Part shown: piece by piece, positions 17,303 through 26,494 of the stretch | Position numbering within the stretch: position 1 is the stretch's first letter | Layout: each line of letters starts with the position of its first letter | Assembly: GCA_040218535.1 (NCBI GenBank) | Contig: JAVJRG010000005.1 | Coordinates: 1,984,001-2,048,000, forward strand | Direction: 5' to 3' | Length of the DNA stretch: 64,000 nucleotides | DNA from: Lacipirellulaceae bacterium | GTDB lineage: Bacteria; Planctomycetota; Planctomycetia; Pirellulales; Lacipirellulaceae | Translations under genes and position numbers: made by a program | Notes under the pieces: generated by a model | Told to the model about the DNA's origin: nothing | Database searches by the model: none | What the model saw: the letters and a program-made list of their open reading frames with translations, nothing else

Positions 17303-18082
17303 TTAAGGTTTAAGGTTGTGGAATCCGCCGTCGATCTCAAAATTTGCGCCGGTAACGAATGACGCTTCATCGGAAGCCAAGTACACTGCCAGCGAAGCAA
17401 TCTCCTCGGGCTGCCCCATCCGACCTAGCGGTTGAGTTGCGGAGAGGTTCGCTAGCATCTCTGCTTCGTTGCCTGGATAGTTGTCTTTTAGGAAACTATC
17501 CACGAAGGGAGTATGCACCCGCGCGGGTGAGATGCAGTTGCAGCGAATGTTGTCGTCAAGATAATCACACGCCACGGAGCGCGCCATCATCAATACGGCC
17601 CCCTTGCTCATGGAGTAGGCGAATCGATCAGGGATGCCAATCGTCGAGGCGATCGACCCCATATTGATGATTGATCCCCCGCCACGGCTCTTCAGAAACG
17701 GAAGACTTGCTCGCAGGCAATGAAACGCGCCCTTCACGTTGACCTGGTACAACTTGTCCAAATCTTCCGGGCCGGTCTGTTCCACATTCCCAATGTGTGC
17801 GATGCCCGCGTTGTTTACCAGCGTTGTCAGTCCGCCGAAATCCTCTACTACACGAGCCAACGTTTCTTCAACATTCGCCAGATTCGATACATCACACGGA
17901 TAAGGTTGAGCTTCTCCTTCATTCTCAACAATCTCAGCAGCAACTTGCTCCGCGGCATCTCCGTCGAGATCGAGTACCGCCACCCGAGCACCCTCGGATG
18001 CAAACCGCAGGCAAATCGCTTCGCCGATACCGGAGCCACCTCCGGTGACAACGGCGACTTTCTCAGTGAGTCGTTTACTCAT
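17303..18082 (-). CDS. SDR oxidoreductase, probable 2-keto-3-deoxy-L-fuconate dehydrogenase
   Basis: A 259-residue classical SDR: Rossmann motif TGGGSGIG (about 14-21), NNAG, catalytic S..Y-x3-K in FAYSMSKG, and the closing GANFEIDGGFHNLKP. The insertion ARVHTPFVDSFLKDNYPGNEAEM is the stretch I associate with 2-keto-3-deoxy-L-fuconate dehydrogenases of the L-fucose oxidative pathway. It is the first gene of a two-gene unit with the FAH-family hydrolase and diverges from a split UxaA dehydratase. GAGG lies upstream of the start. L-rhamnose or L-galactose versions of the pathway are possible. Confidence 0.8.
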   Translation of the reverse strand: MSKRLTEKVAVVTGGGSGIGEAICLRFASEGARVAVLDLDGDAAEQVAAEIVENEGEAQPYPCDVSNLANVEETLARVVEDFGGLTTLVNNAGIAHIGNVEQTGPEDLDKLYQVNVKGAFHCLRASLPFLKSRGGGSIINMGSIASTIGIPDRFAYSMSKGAVLMMARSVACDYLDDNIRCNCISPARVHTPFVDSFLKDNYPGNEAEMLANLSATQPLGRMGQPEEIASLAVYLASDEASFVTGANFEIDGGFHNLKP

Positions 18083-18203
18083 TTTTTGAGAAACCTCGGA
18101 GAAGAAAGGTGATTACCAGCAACAGTTTTTATAGTCGTTTACTCCAGCGTTGGTGAGGGGAAAAACACGCACGACCTTATCTCACGCAGAGGCTTCAGGT
18201 TAA

Positions 18204-18216
18204 GATAATGGTTATC
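18204..18216. promoter_or_regulatory. Candidate operator dyad between SDR and uxaA genes
   Basis: GATAA-TGG-TTATC is a 13-bp perfect dyad in the 187-bp divergent gap, 54 bp before the uxaA-N start. The regulator is not encoded next to it. Confidence 0.35.
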
Positions 18217-18269
18217 GAAGCAAGTCTATCGACCGGCAATCACTGATACGAAAACTCTCGAAGTAACCT

Positions 18270-18575
18270 ATGGGTTCTGAATCCAACGCCGCTGAGAATC
18301 AAGTTCACCTCTTGCATATCAACCCTGCAGACAACGTGGCGATCGCCGTGCTGCCACTAGAAGCAGGATATCAAGCAACCTTTGATGGAAGTCGAGTGAC
18401 GGTCCGAGAAGATGTCAATCTAGGAGCGAAGATCGCTCTAGTAGACATTGGCTTTGGTCAGAAGGTGATTAAGTTTGGCGAGCCCATCGGCTCCGCAAGT
18501 ACTGACATTGAGGCAGGTGAGTACGTCCATACCCATAACCTCCAAAGCGATTACATTCCTACCGCGAGTCACTGA
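18270..18575 (+). CDS. UxaA-type dehydratase, N-terminal SAF domain subunit
   Basis: A 101-residue SAF domain (LLHINPADNVAIAVLPLEAGYQ, VREDVNLGAKIALVDIGFGQKVIKFGEPIG, GEYVHTHNL), which in altronate or galactarate dehydratases forms the small N-terminal part. Here it is a separate gene, 6 bp ahead of the large part. Split UxaA pairs also occur in the Campylobacter jejuni fucose locus (from memory), where the dehydratase acts on L-fuconate or L-galactonate. With the adjacent SDR and FAH-family hydrolase, sugar-acid dehydration to a 2-keto-3-deoxy acid is likely. Confidence 0.83.
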   Translation: MGSESNAAENQVHLLHINPADNVAIAVLPLEAGYQATFDGSRVTVREDVNLGAKIALVDIGFGQKVIKFGEPIGSASTDIEAGEYVHTHNLQSDYIPTASH

Positions 18576-18581
18576 GAAACG

Positions 18582-19775
18582 ATGCAAGGCTACCTCCGAC
18601 AAGATGGGCGAAAAGGCATCCGCAATGTTGTCGCGGTCGTCTATCTCGTTGAATGTGCTCATCATGTCGCTCGGGAGGTGACACTGCCGTTTCGGGAACA
18701 AGGTGCCCACCTGATCGGCTTCCCCGGATGCTACCCAAACGCCTACGCGCAGAAGATGATGAGCCGGCTCTGCACGCACCCGAACGTGGGTGCTGTATTG
18801 GCCGTTTCGCTGGGTTGTGAAAGCTTCAACCGGTCCGAACTAGCGTCTACGGTCAAAGCTTCGGGGCGCCCCGTGGAAACTCTCGTCATTCAAGAGACCG
18901 GCGGAACTCGATCGACCATCGAACAAGGTCGACAATGTGTGCAGCGGATGCTTGAGCAACTGCAGCAGACTCCGCGTGTCGAACTGTCCATTAGCGACCT
19001 CGTCGTGGGAACTATCTGCGGCGGGTCGGACGCCACCAGCGGAATTACCGCTAATCCTGCCACCGGGATGGCGTTCGATCAGCTCGTTCAGGAAGGAGCC
19101 GCTTGCATTTTTGAAGAGACGGGCGAACTCGTCGGTTGCGAATCACACCTCGCCCGTCGTGCCGCAACCCCTGAACTGGCGACCGAGCTAACCGCCTCCG
19201 TTGAGAAAGCCCGACGTTACTATCAGACCCTAGGCCACGGCAGCTTTGCCTCAGGCAACGCCGTCGGCGAGCTAACGACTCAAGAAGAAAAATCGATGGG
19301 CGCCTACGCCAAGAGCGGCACAGCATCGATCAACGGCCTACTAAAGCCTGGTGACTTCCCCGGCCAGAGCGGCTTGTACTTGCTGGATGTCGTCCCCGAC
19401 GGCGAAGTCCGCTTCGGTTTCCCCAACATCAACGACAACGCGGAAATCGGCGAACTCATCGCCTGCGGTGCGCACGTTATCCTCTTTGCTACCGGACGCG
19501 GCTCCGTCGTTGGCTCGGCGATTTCCCCCGTGATCAAGATCTGCGGCAACCCTCAGACCTACCACCGACTCGAAGAAGACATGGACATCAACGCCGGCGC
19601 AGTCCTCGAAGGCAAGGCAGACATCGCTCAAGTCGGCCGAGAAATCTACGACTGCGTACTGGAAACTGCCGCTGGCCACGCAACGGCTTCAGAGTCGCTC
19701 GGCCACCAAGAATTTATCATGACGTATAAACAGTTCGAACCCCTCGGGCCGAGTTGCTTGCCGGTGGTGAGCTGA
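18582..19775 (+). CDS. UxaA-type dehydratase, large C-terminal subunit
   Basis: A 397-residue protein corresponding to the C-terminal body of altronate/galactarate dehydratases: GYLRQDGRKGIRNVVAVV at the start, GFPGCYPN, NVGAVLAVSLGCE, CGGSDATSGITANP, GAHVILFATGRGSVVGSAISPVIKICGNP and EDMDINAG. The conserved Cys residues (C49-type GCYPN, GCE, CGG) probably serve the iron site of the family. It should convert an aldonate or fuconate into its 2-keto-3-deoxy acid, feeding the divergent SDR and hydrolase. The exact substrate (altronate, L-fuconate, L-galactonate) cannot be read from sequence. Confidence 0.85.
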   Translation: MQGYLRQDGRKGIRNVVAVVYLVECAHHVAREVTLPFREQGAHLIGFPGCYPNAYAQKMMSRLCTHPNVGAVLAVSLGCESFNRSELASTVKASGRPVETLVIQETGGTRSTIEQGRQCVQRMLEQLQQTPRVELSISDLVVGTICGGSDATSGITANPATGMAFDQLVQEGAACIFEETGELVGCESHLARRAATPELATELTASVEKARRYYQTLGHGSFASGNAVGELTTQEEKSMGAYAKSGTASINGLLKPGDFPGQSGLYLLDVVPDGEVRFGFPNINDNAEIGELIACGAHVILFATGRGSVVGSAISPVIKICGNPQTYHRLEEDMDINAGAVLEGKADIAQVGREIYDCVLETAAGHATASESLGHQEFIMTYKQFEPLGPSCLPVVS

Positions 19776-19840
19776 CCCGGAAATCGCGATTCTTCCGACA
19801 ATACATGTCGCAAGGAAACCACCCTGCCAACGCCGTGTGC

Positions 19841-19857
19841 CACTGGCTTTGCCAGTG
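19841..19857. repeat. REP-like palindrome copy 1
   Basis: CACTGGC-TTT-GCCAGTG lies between the convergent uxaA and PEP-CTERM genes. A second copy in inverted orientation occurs at 20009-20025; the flanking bases TGC and GTG also partly match. The pair could serve as a bidirectional terminator or be a dispersed genomic repeat. Confidence 0.65.
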
Positions 19858-20008
19858 CAGACGCCAGTAGCAGGCAACAAATTCTAGAAGCTCTGTGGCC
19901 TCGCGACCGCAAGCTGATCGATTCTTACTGCGGGCTTGTAGTTTGACTCTGGCCATAGGTTACCCAAGTCCTAGCGTTCTCGGAATGAAATCCACATAAC
20001 AATTCAAA

Positions 20009-20025
20009 CACTGGCAGAGCCAGTG
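20009..20025. repeat. REP-like palindrome copy 2
   Basis: CACTGGC-AGA-GCCAGTG, the partner of the 19841 element. The 309-bp gap (19776-20084) between the convergent genes holds these two palindromes and nothing else I recognise. Confidence 0.65.
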
Positions 20026-20084
20026 CCACTCTTCCGAAACTTCGTGCCTTTTAGCTAATCTGATGCGTTGTAGACAGCCAAAAA

Positions 20085-21962
20085 CTAAACTTGCTGATGG
20101 CCCTTAGAATCTCGTCCGCGCCTCTCTGTCAGAATCATCGCAACCACGAAAGCAAGTACCGCCGCCGAAGCGGGCTCAGGCACCGCCGTAGCGCTTGCAG
20201 TCGATGTCGCTCCGGTTCCGTAATCGGCTTGCCAGTCTGCCAGATCACTGGGGCTCAACGGGTTGGGCGATTCGCCTCGCTGCCACTGGAGGAAATCAAG
20301 CCCGTCGACATCACCGTCGATATCAAAGTCGCCGGGCGAGACGAGCGTTACCGAAAGAATCGCATTGAAGTCGACGAAGTCATCCCCTGGATTTGGAGGA
20401 AGCGTGTTCAGGTCAATTTCAAACGGCGTGCCATCCGCCAGCGTCGCGGTGAACGGAACGCCCCCTCGCGCGAAGATGGTCGTCGGCACTCCTGGCACGA
20501 GGCCGGCCACGGGCACGCCATCTACTTCGAAGTCGCTACCGAGGACGCTCACTTGGGCATTGGCGGTGGCCTCGAAACTTCCCAGTAACTCACCACCGCT
20601 CAGGTTGACGACACCATCGCTCTCGAAGTTGTCACCGACCGTGCCGCCGGAGATGTTGACCACACTCCCGAAATCGCCGGTAAAGTTATGAGCAACGCTG
20701 CCACCACTGATGTTGATCAAGCTAAAGCCACGGGCCATCGTGCCGAAGCCCAGACTGCCACCGGAAATGTTGATCGAGGAATCGCCCTGCGCTTCTATGC
20801 CGTTGCCCGCCGATCCTGACGAGATGTTCAACACACCACCCGCGAAGACTCTTGCGCTCGAGTCCAAAGCCCCACCGGTCACGTCCACGGTGCCTTCGAT
20901 ATCCATGAACCGCCCCACGGTTCCGCCGGAAATCTCCACCTCGGAGTCAGCAAAGGCTTCAAAGAGGTCGAGGACGGACCCGCCCGAGACATGCACGCGG
21001 CTGCCAGCGAACGCCAACAACAGGTTGCCGACGGTTCCTCCCGAAATATTCACTTCGCTGCCAGTCTCAGCCCTGGACGAACCCTGCACCTGGCCACCCG
21101 AAACGTTCACGACGCCGCCATTATCGGCGTCAAAGCTGCTGACATCGGCCGTGCCGCTGATGTTCAGCACACCGCCCATTTGGGCATTTACAAGAGGGCC
21201 CACCGACCCACCGGAAATGTTCGCCACGCCGCCAGAGCTAACATCAAAGTTAATCGAAACGTCGGCCGTGCCAGAGATGTTTACCGTGCTGTTGTTTTGA
21301 ACTGTCAATCCACTGCTCACCGTCCCACCGGTGAGGTTAACCACGGCACCATCAGTGACAGTAAAACCCTCGCCGATACTGCCGCCAGAGACGTTCACCG
21401 TCGCCGCACCCGAGGCAGTGAAGTCGCGTCCCACGTTCCCGGCAGTGACATTCACTTCACTACTGGCAAGTGCTTGAAAGTTATCGCCGATGATTCCGCC
21501 CCTGAGGTTCACCTCAGCGGCAATGTCGGCGGTGAAATTGTCATCAATACTTCCACCCGAAATGCCAACGCGATTCGACTCAGTACGGAAGTTGAGACCA
21601 ATGACACCACCGACAAGATTCACTTCGCTTCCGCCCAGCGCCCTGAAGTTGTCACCTACGACACCGCCGTCGATGTTCACTTCTGCACCGAACGCGGCAG
21701 TGAAGTTGTTGGTCGCGGCCCCACCGGGATTGATGTTGAGCTGCGCCGTTTGCCCCGCAACCCCACCAACCCCGCCGGAAACCGAAACGCCCACCGGCGG
21801 CGGACTCGGCACATCAAGAACCGTATCAAACAACCCGGGCAACGAAGGCCCTGGAGCGAACACCTGCCCCGCAGCGGGCATTATGCTTATCGTGGAGAAA
21901 ACAAGACCACCAACAAGGCTGAGCGCGGTTCCGCGGAGTCGAATTTTCAGATCGAAGGCCAT
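20085..21962 (-). CDS. PEP-CTERM surface protein made of about 21 repeats of a VNISGGxVGxNF unit
   Basis: The start at 21962 (MAFDLKIRLRG) is chosen over 22010 because GAAGAAGAG precedes it and a signal-peptide-like segment follows (LVGGLVFSTISIMPAAG). From about residue 90 to 470 the protein is a chain of about 21 units of 17-20 residues with the core V-N-I-S-G-G-x-V-x-x-N-F, for example VNISGGTVGDNFE and VNVSGGSIGEGF; this pattern suggests a right-handed beta-solenoid. A dockerin-like loop GDFDIDGDVDGLDFLQWQRG and tail VPEPASAAVLAFVVAMILTERRG follow. The repeat units differ from each other, so the array is old. Function is unknown; adhesion or matrix structure is possible. Confidence 0.78.
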   Translation of the reverse strand: MAFDLKIRLRGTALSLVGGLVFSTISIMPAAGQVFAPGPSLPGLFDTVLDVPSPPPVGVSVSGGVGGVAGQTAQLNINPGGAATNNFTAAFGAEVNIDGGVVGDNFRALGGSEVNLVGGVIGLNFRTESNRVGISGGSIDDNFTADIAAEVNLRGGIIGDNFQALASSEVNVTAGNVGRDFTASGAATVNVSGGSIGEGFTVTDGAVVNLTGGTVSSGLTVQNNSTVNISGTADVSINFDVSSGGVANISGGSVGPLVNAQMGGVLNISGTADVSSFDADNGGVVNVSGGQVQGSSRAETGSEVNISGGTVGNLLLAFAGSRVHVSGGSVLDLFEAFADSEVEISGGTVGRFMDIEGTVDVTGGALDSSARVFAGGVLNISSGSAGNGIEAQGDSSINISGGSLGFGTMARGFSLINISGGSVAHNFTGDFGSVVNISGGTVGDNFESDGVVNLSGGELLGSFEATANAQVSVLGSDFEVDGVPVAGLVPGVPTTIFARGGVPFTATLADGTPFEIDLNTLPPNPGDDFVDFNAILSVTLVSPGDFDIDGDVDGLDFLQWQRGESPNPLSPSDLADWQADYGTGATSTASATAVPEPASAAVLAFVVAMILTERRGRDSKGHQQV

Positions 21963-22111
21963 GGTGCTAACTCTTCTTCGACAACAATTGGCTAGGCCAA
22001 TGAACAGCAAAACGTAAAGGACAGAAATGAGGAGCCGGCGTCAATAACAACTCATGCGTGAGTAACATAGGCGATGCTACTTGTAGACTGCCAAAAGATC
22101 AAGAAAAGGTG

Positions 22112-22756
22112 CTACCAAGTCAGCCGCGACCGGACTTGTGCACGCCGCGGGCTGGGTAGTTGCCCGCTGGCTGCCCGTTTCCAAGCGGCCTTCGTTTCCT
22201 CGTCGTCGCCCCAGTACCCGCGGACTTGGGGAAAATGCTGATAGAGGTAGCCAAAGCCTTGGGCCTGCGCGTCGGAGAACCGGCCATCGCCGATCCGCAC
22301 CAAGCACCAGCTTGCAAAGTCGCAGTTGATGTGGAAAAGTTCGAAATCGTCGATATCAGCGGGCCAAGTGCACTGCTCGACGGGGGTGACAAACTCTTTC
22401 TTCTCCGAATCAAAAAGCAGTTTCCCGTCGACGTGAATCGGCGCAGGATGCTCGTCGCCGAAGCGAATCAGATCGCAAACGGGCGCAAGGGCGGCAGCAC
22501 GCTTGCGACGAACCTCACCGCAGCCCATTCGCAAAGCTAAAAAGTGAGAGGTCAGCAATTCGCGGTAAGCAAAATACTGATTCGGGGGCGGCAAGCGGAT
22601 GGGCTCGGTACGACGCAACCCCCACGAAGGAAGGTGCGGCAGCGTTAAGCGAGAGCGTATTTGAAACATCGCCCCGCATGAACACCGCAGGGTAGCAGCC
22701 CACTTAGCAGGTCGAACCGCTGGTAGTTTCTTTAAGCAAAGCGGACAAGCAATCAT
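22112..22756 (-). CDS. Hypothetical protein with N-terminal zinc-ribbon-like cysteines
   Basis: A 214-residue soluble protein that I do not recognise. It opens with IACPLCLKKLP and LRCSCGAMF, two Cys pairs 16-20 residues apart suggestive of a zinc ribbon. The rest is mixed, with DLIRFGDEHPAPIHVDGKLLFD and a C-terminal part rich in Arg and Trp. No signal peptide or membrane helix is seen. It stands alone between PEP-CTERM and cytochrome genes on the same strand, and is plausible as a gene from composition and the lack of any competing frame. Confidence 0.55.
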   Translation of the reverse strand: MIACPLCLKKLPAVRPAKWAATLRCSCGAMFQIRSRLTLPHLPSWGLRRTEPIRLPPPNQYFAYRELLTSHFLALRMGCGEVRRKRAAALAPVCDLIRFGDEHPAPIHVDGKLLFDSEKKEFVTPVEQCTWPADIDDFELFHINCDFASWCLVRIGDGRFSDAQAQGFGYLYQHFPQVRGYWGDDEETKAAWKRAASGQLPSPRRAQVRSRLTW

Positions 22757-23031
22757 GCGTCAGCTTGAGTTTCGTTGGAGCGTGAAGCTGAGAATTCTCG
22801 TGGCGTCTGGGTACTCAAACTACGGTGAGGCCGCACTGGGTTATAGTCGATTCTCGAAGCTGGGCAAGTTGCAAATCCGCCGAAGGAGGGCCAGCAGTGG
22901 TACTCGCCGACAGGCGGTTCGCCCGCGGCTACGACAACGTGTAGAGAGGCTGGCTAGTTCATTCGCAAGTAAGCACAATAGTGATCCAAGGTATCAATCG
23001 ATAAGAAAGAAGTGTTCAACGAGTCGAAAGA

Positions 23032-26000
23032 TTATTCGTCTGTATTTAGCGACATCACGTAGGCGGCCAGATCCTTGAGCTCTTCCGCGTTCAGACTGTC
23101 AACTAAGTTGCTAGGCATTTGAGAGACTTTTGAGACGGTCATCTCTTCGACATCCTCACGCTTAATCACTTGAGGTGGCTTGTTGACGTCCTCGGTGTAG
23201 ACGTGAATTTCGTCTCCGATTGTGACGACGCGACCAGTGAGTCCTCGACCATCAACGGTCCAAACGTCGTGGGACTGATACTGGTCGGAAATCACCTTAC
23301 TCGGTTCCAGCACCGCTTCAGCGAAGTCGGCGTAGGAGTATTTGCGACCGACCGTGGAAAGGTCTGGGCCGATCGCGCCTCCCTCGCCGTTGAGGCGATG
23401 GCACTTGGCACATGAAACTGCATGAAACAAATTCCGGCCGGCCTTCTTGCTGCGATCAGTGAGACCTTGGGAGAGAACCTCGATGGCTCCTGATTTCGTC
23501 CACTGTCGACCGGGTCCCTGCGGAGGAGTTGAAACGAAAGGCCTCGCGGTGAGTGATTGGCTGGTGATTGGATCAAGTGCAACTTTTTCCGCTTCCGAGC
23601 AGGTGGCTAATGCGTCGTCTCTGATGTTGGTGAGATACTGAGAGTAGCTTGCCCCGCCAGAACGCTTCGCCGCCTTGAGAAAGAACTTGAAGTACCGTCG
23701 CCGTTGCTCGAGCGTCCAGCCTTCTTTCACGTTCCTTAGCGTGAAGGCAGCCAGAACGGCTCGACTTGTGGGCATTTTCTTGAGCATCCTTTCGACCGTC
23801 CCTCCATAACGAGCGCTTCGGCGAGCGAGATCAGCCCAGTCGGGAATCGGATCCGGTCCGAGTTCATCCATCAGGCCCAAAGTCTTCTCGATAACCGATG
23901 GCGAGCGGAGATAGACCAACAATTTAGCTAGCTCGGCGTTCGTATTGCTGTCGGTTGAAGCCGGATAGAGTGGGTCCAACTTCGTCAGGATTTCTTGCCG
24001 CAGCTTCTCACTTGGTTCACCCAAACGAATAAAGATCAGCGAATAGGCTCGCAATATCGCGAGCTGCTGCTGTTCATCGAAGTCTTCGACTTCGATTCGG
24101 TTGAGCGTTTCGATTGCAGCCGATGCATCTGCCGATTTCCCTTGTCGGGCGAGTGCAATGATCGCGTTGATCGTGGTTCGCGGAGAGAGTTCGGACAGCG
24201 CTCGCTCGCGCCATTGAATGACAGGCTGCGACTCCAGGGCAATACGTGCCGCATAGCGAATGAAACGATCCTCGTGACCGAGATTCGCGAAGATGAGATC
24301 GAGATCGCCGTTCTGAGAACCGTGTGTCGCCTCAAGCTGATGCCGCAGGGCACGAAGTTCCTCACCAGCCTCATTCTTGTACTCGACGGGAGCAACGGAC
24401 TCATTACCCGAATACGTGACGCGATACAGCGCAGACTCGGTCCCTCGACCACCAACAGTAAAGTAGAGTGCGCCGTCCTGACCGACGACCGCATCGGTCA
24501 CCGGCAAAGGCAACCCCGTGATGAACTCCTCTTTCTCGGCCGAATAGGAAGAACCTTCGGGCGTGAGATGGACCGCGTAAATGGTTCCGAAAGTCCAATC
24601 GAGCAGATAGAGAGCCTTCTGGTACTTGGCGGGGAACGCGGCCTGGTAGCCGAACACAACCCCAGTGGGCGATCCGGGACCGATCTCCAAGGTTGGCGGT
24701 AGCGAGTCCTCGTAGTAGGTCGGCCACTTGCCCGTTCCTGATCGCCAACCAAATTCGCTGCCGCTGGTTGCGTGCAGCAGTCGTGTTGGTCGGTACCACG
24801 GCATGCCGAGATCCCATTCCATGTCCGCATCGTACGTGAACAGCTCGCCATCGGCGTTGAAAGCTATGTCGTACTCGTTACGGTACCCAATACTGTAGAC
24901 TTCCCAGTTCTTCCCACCGGGATCGATTTCGCAGATCCAGCCTCCCGGAGCCAATCTTCCGGCGGCATGGCCGCGCGGATCCCAGCGGCGTGGGAGCAGG
25001 TGATCTTCTGACCAATTGGTTGGCAGTCGACTGCCGGAAAAATGGTCGGGCAAATTCGTCATGTTACCGGCCGCGACGAAGAGCGACTGCCCATCGGGAG
25101 AAACGGCCAACGCGTGCGGTCCATGTTCCCCTCTGCCGGCAATCGCTTTGAGCAACTCATCCGTGTCGAGCTGCCCATCCCCATCCTCATCAGTCAAGCG
25201 ATGCAACCCGGGTTGGGGCGGAGCATGCGACATCACATAAAGGGAATCATGAGCCCAGACCAAACCTTGTGCTCCGCTTAGTTCAACGGGTAACTTCTCA
25301 ACTTTTGGCAGTTCGTCAGAGCCAACTCTGCCGGGGGTGATCTTGAAGATCCCCTTGTCCCCTTGATCCGAGGTAAATAGTTCGCCATCCGGTCCTCGCG
25401 TGAGAGAGATCCAAGAGCCCATCGACTTGGGGACGTCAAAGATTCTCTCGACCAGGAAGTCGGACTTGGAGTTGATTTCGGCTGAATTGTTCGACCCTTC
25501 CTGAGCAGCTCGCCCGAGAGGTTTTTTTTTCTTGGGTCGTTTGTAAGTCTCCAAACGGATGTCTTTGAAGTAGGCTGTCATCGGTGGCCCCCGGTGAACC
25601 TGCAGGGCGATGACGCCACGCTCGCGCCGCTTCTTATAGCTATCCGTAATGTCAACGGTAACCTTGCCATCAAGCTTGTGAATCAGCCGGTCGCCCTCGG
25701 CGATGACTTGGTACTCGTGCCATTGAGAGATGTCGACCGGCTTTGCCTTCGGTCCCTTGGCCAAGACTCTCGTCTTGCCTGTCTGCTCGTCGGCGACAAC
25801 CCGTTGACCACGTTGCACCATGATGCCACGACCGGTCCCTTCGCTATAAAGCATTCCCATGTATTCGGGCTTTGGGTGCATGTCGATTTGATAGCCAATG
25901 ACCCTCCACGACTTTGGATTGACCACTTCGCTACGGTACTGAACCCCCGAGTTGTTGTTCCCTTCAACGCGGGCCTTGAAGGTCAATCGAAAGTCCTCGA

Positions 26001-26229
26001 CCTCACCACCTTCCCAAATGAGAAAGGTGTTCTGCTTGATCTCATTCCCAACGCTTGAGCCAACGATCTTTCCGTCGACGACTGACCAGATTTTCGGGTC
26101 GCCGGACCAACCTGACAGGTCACGGCCGTTGAAAAGTTGGCGTGGCGGATCGGCTTGTGAAGAAGATGCTAGGCAGGCAAGAAGAATCGCTAGAACACGA
26201 GGGAAGTGTTCGAAGTTTTTACTGTTCAC
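23032..26229 (-). CDS. Secreted DUF1080 + propeller + PVC-type c-cytochrome protein
   Basis: A 1,065-residue multidomain protein (GTG start, signal peptide to about SSQA). DUF1080 (about 30-225: LFNGRDLSGWSG, NSGVQYRSEV, EGDRLIHKLDGKVTVDI) resembles 3-keto-disaccharide hydrolase and LamG-like domains. A six-bladed propeller of the sorbosone dehydrogenase/PVC heme-binding type follows (about 255-615: GPDGELFTSDQGDKGIF, YRNEYDIAFNADGELFTYD, LYLLDWTFGTIYAVH). HEAT-like helices (about 620-900) link to a c-type cytochrome with VSCAKCHRLNGEGG (heme Cys940-x2-Cys943-His944). Such proteins are common in Planctomycetota and thought to oxidise sugars and pass electrons to the heme. It stands as a single gene. 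Confidence 0.87.
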   Translation of the reverse strand: MNSKNFEHFPRVLAILLACLASSSQADPPRQLFNGRDLSGWSGDPKIWSVVDGKIVGSSVGNEIKQNTFLIWEGGEVEDFRLTFKARVEGNNNSGVQYRSEVVNPKSWRVIGYQIDMHPKPEYMGMLYSEGTGRGIMVQRGQRVVADEQTGKTRVLAKGPKAKPVDISQWHEYQVIAEGDRLIHKLDGKVTVDITDSYKKRRERGVIALQVHRGPPMTAYFKDIRLETYKRPKKKKPLGRAAQEGSNNSAEINSKSDFLVERIFDVPKSMGSWISLTRGPDGELFTSDQGDKGIFKITPGRVGSDELPKVEKLPVELSGAQGLVWAHDSLYVMSHAPPQPGLHRLTDEDGDGQLDTDELLKAIAGRGEHGPHALAVSPDGQSLFVAAGNMTNLPDHFSGSRLPTNWSEDHLLPRRWDPRGHAAGRLAPGGWICEIDPGGKNWEVYSIGYRNEYDIAFNADGELFTYDADMEWDLGMPWYRPTRLLHATSGSEFGWRSGTGKWPTYYEDSLPPTLEIGPGSPTGVVFGYQAAFPAKYQKALYLLDWTFGTIYAVHLTPEGSSYSAEKEEFITGLPLPVTDAVVGQDGALYFTVGGRGTESALYRVTYSGNESVAPVEYKNEAGEELRALRHQLEATHGSQNGDLDLIFANLGHEDRFIRYAARIALESQPVIQWRERALSELSPRTTINAIIALARQGKSADASAAIETLNRIEVEDFDEQQQLAILRAYSLIFIRLGEPSEKLRQEILTKLDPLYPASTDSNTNAELAKLLVYLRSPSVIEKTLGLMDELGPDPIPDWADLARRSARYGGTVERMLKKMPTSRAVLAAFTLRNVKEGWTLEQRRRYFKFFLKAAKRSGGASYSQYLTNIRDDALATCSEAEKVALDPITSQSLTARPFVSTPPQGPGRQWTKSGAIEVLSQGLTDRSKKAGRNLFHAVSCAKCHRLNGEGGAIGPDLSTVGRKYSYADFAEAVLEPSKVISDQYQSHDVWTVDGRGLTGRVVTIGDEIHVYTEDVNKPPQVIKREDVEEMTVSKVSQMPSNLVDSLNAEELKDLAAYVMSLNTDE

Positions 26230-26494
26230 AATAGGGAGATCTCGAAACGATGGATTCAGATGCTGCCGGCATGGCCGACAAAAAAGCTACTTTGATTGTT
26301 TCAGCCGCATGGGTTTTCCAAGTTCACCCTATGGGTTCGATTTGGCAGCGAGGCCGCCCTTAATATTACTCCAATAGAGTGCGAATCATTACGGACTACT
26401 ACACATTTCTTCCAATACGGAGCATTCTTTAGAGCCAGCAGCGCCCGTTAAATGCGAGGCCAACGAGGTGGCAACTGTTTTGCGGTCAAAAAAA
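26230..26494. other. Intergenic region upstream of the cytochrome gene
   Basis: The gap between the cytochrome start (26229) and the next gene's stop (26569) is about 340 bp. Apart from the terminator at its right end I see no gene, repeat or clear promoter motif. Confidence 0.4.

Noticed and set aside
20991-21995. Long open frame (334 codons) on the plus strand
   Set aside because: It is antisense to the solenoid PEP-CTERM gene, whose frame has clear repeats, signal peptide and sorting tail; the open antisense frame is a by-product of codon bias.
22755-23078. 107-codon plus-strand frame between the zinc-ribbon-like gene and the cytochrome
   Set aside because: Arg-rich, no motif, no Shine-Dalgarno, and it runs into the antisense of the cytochrome gene end.
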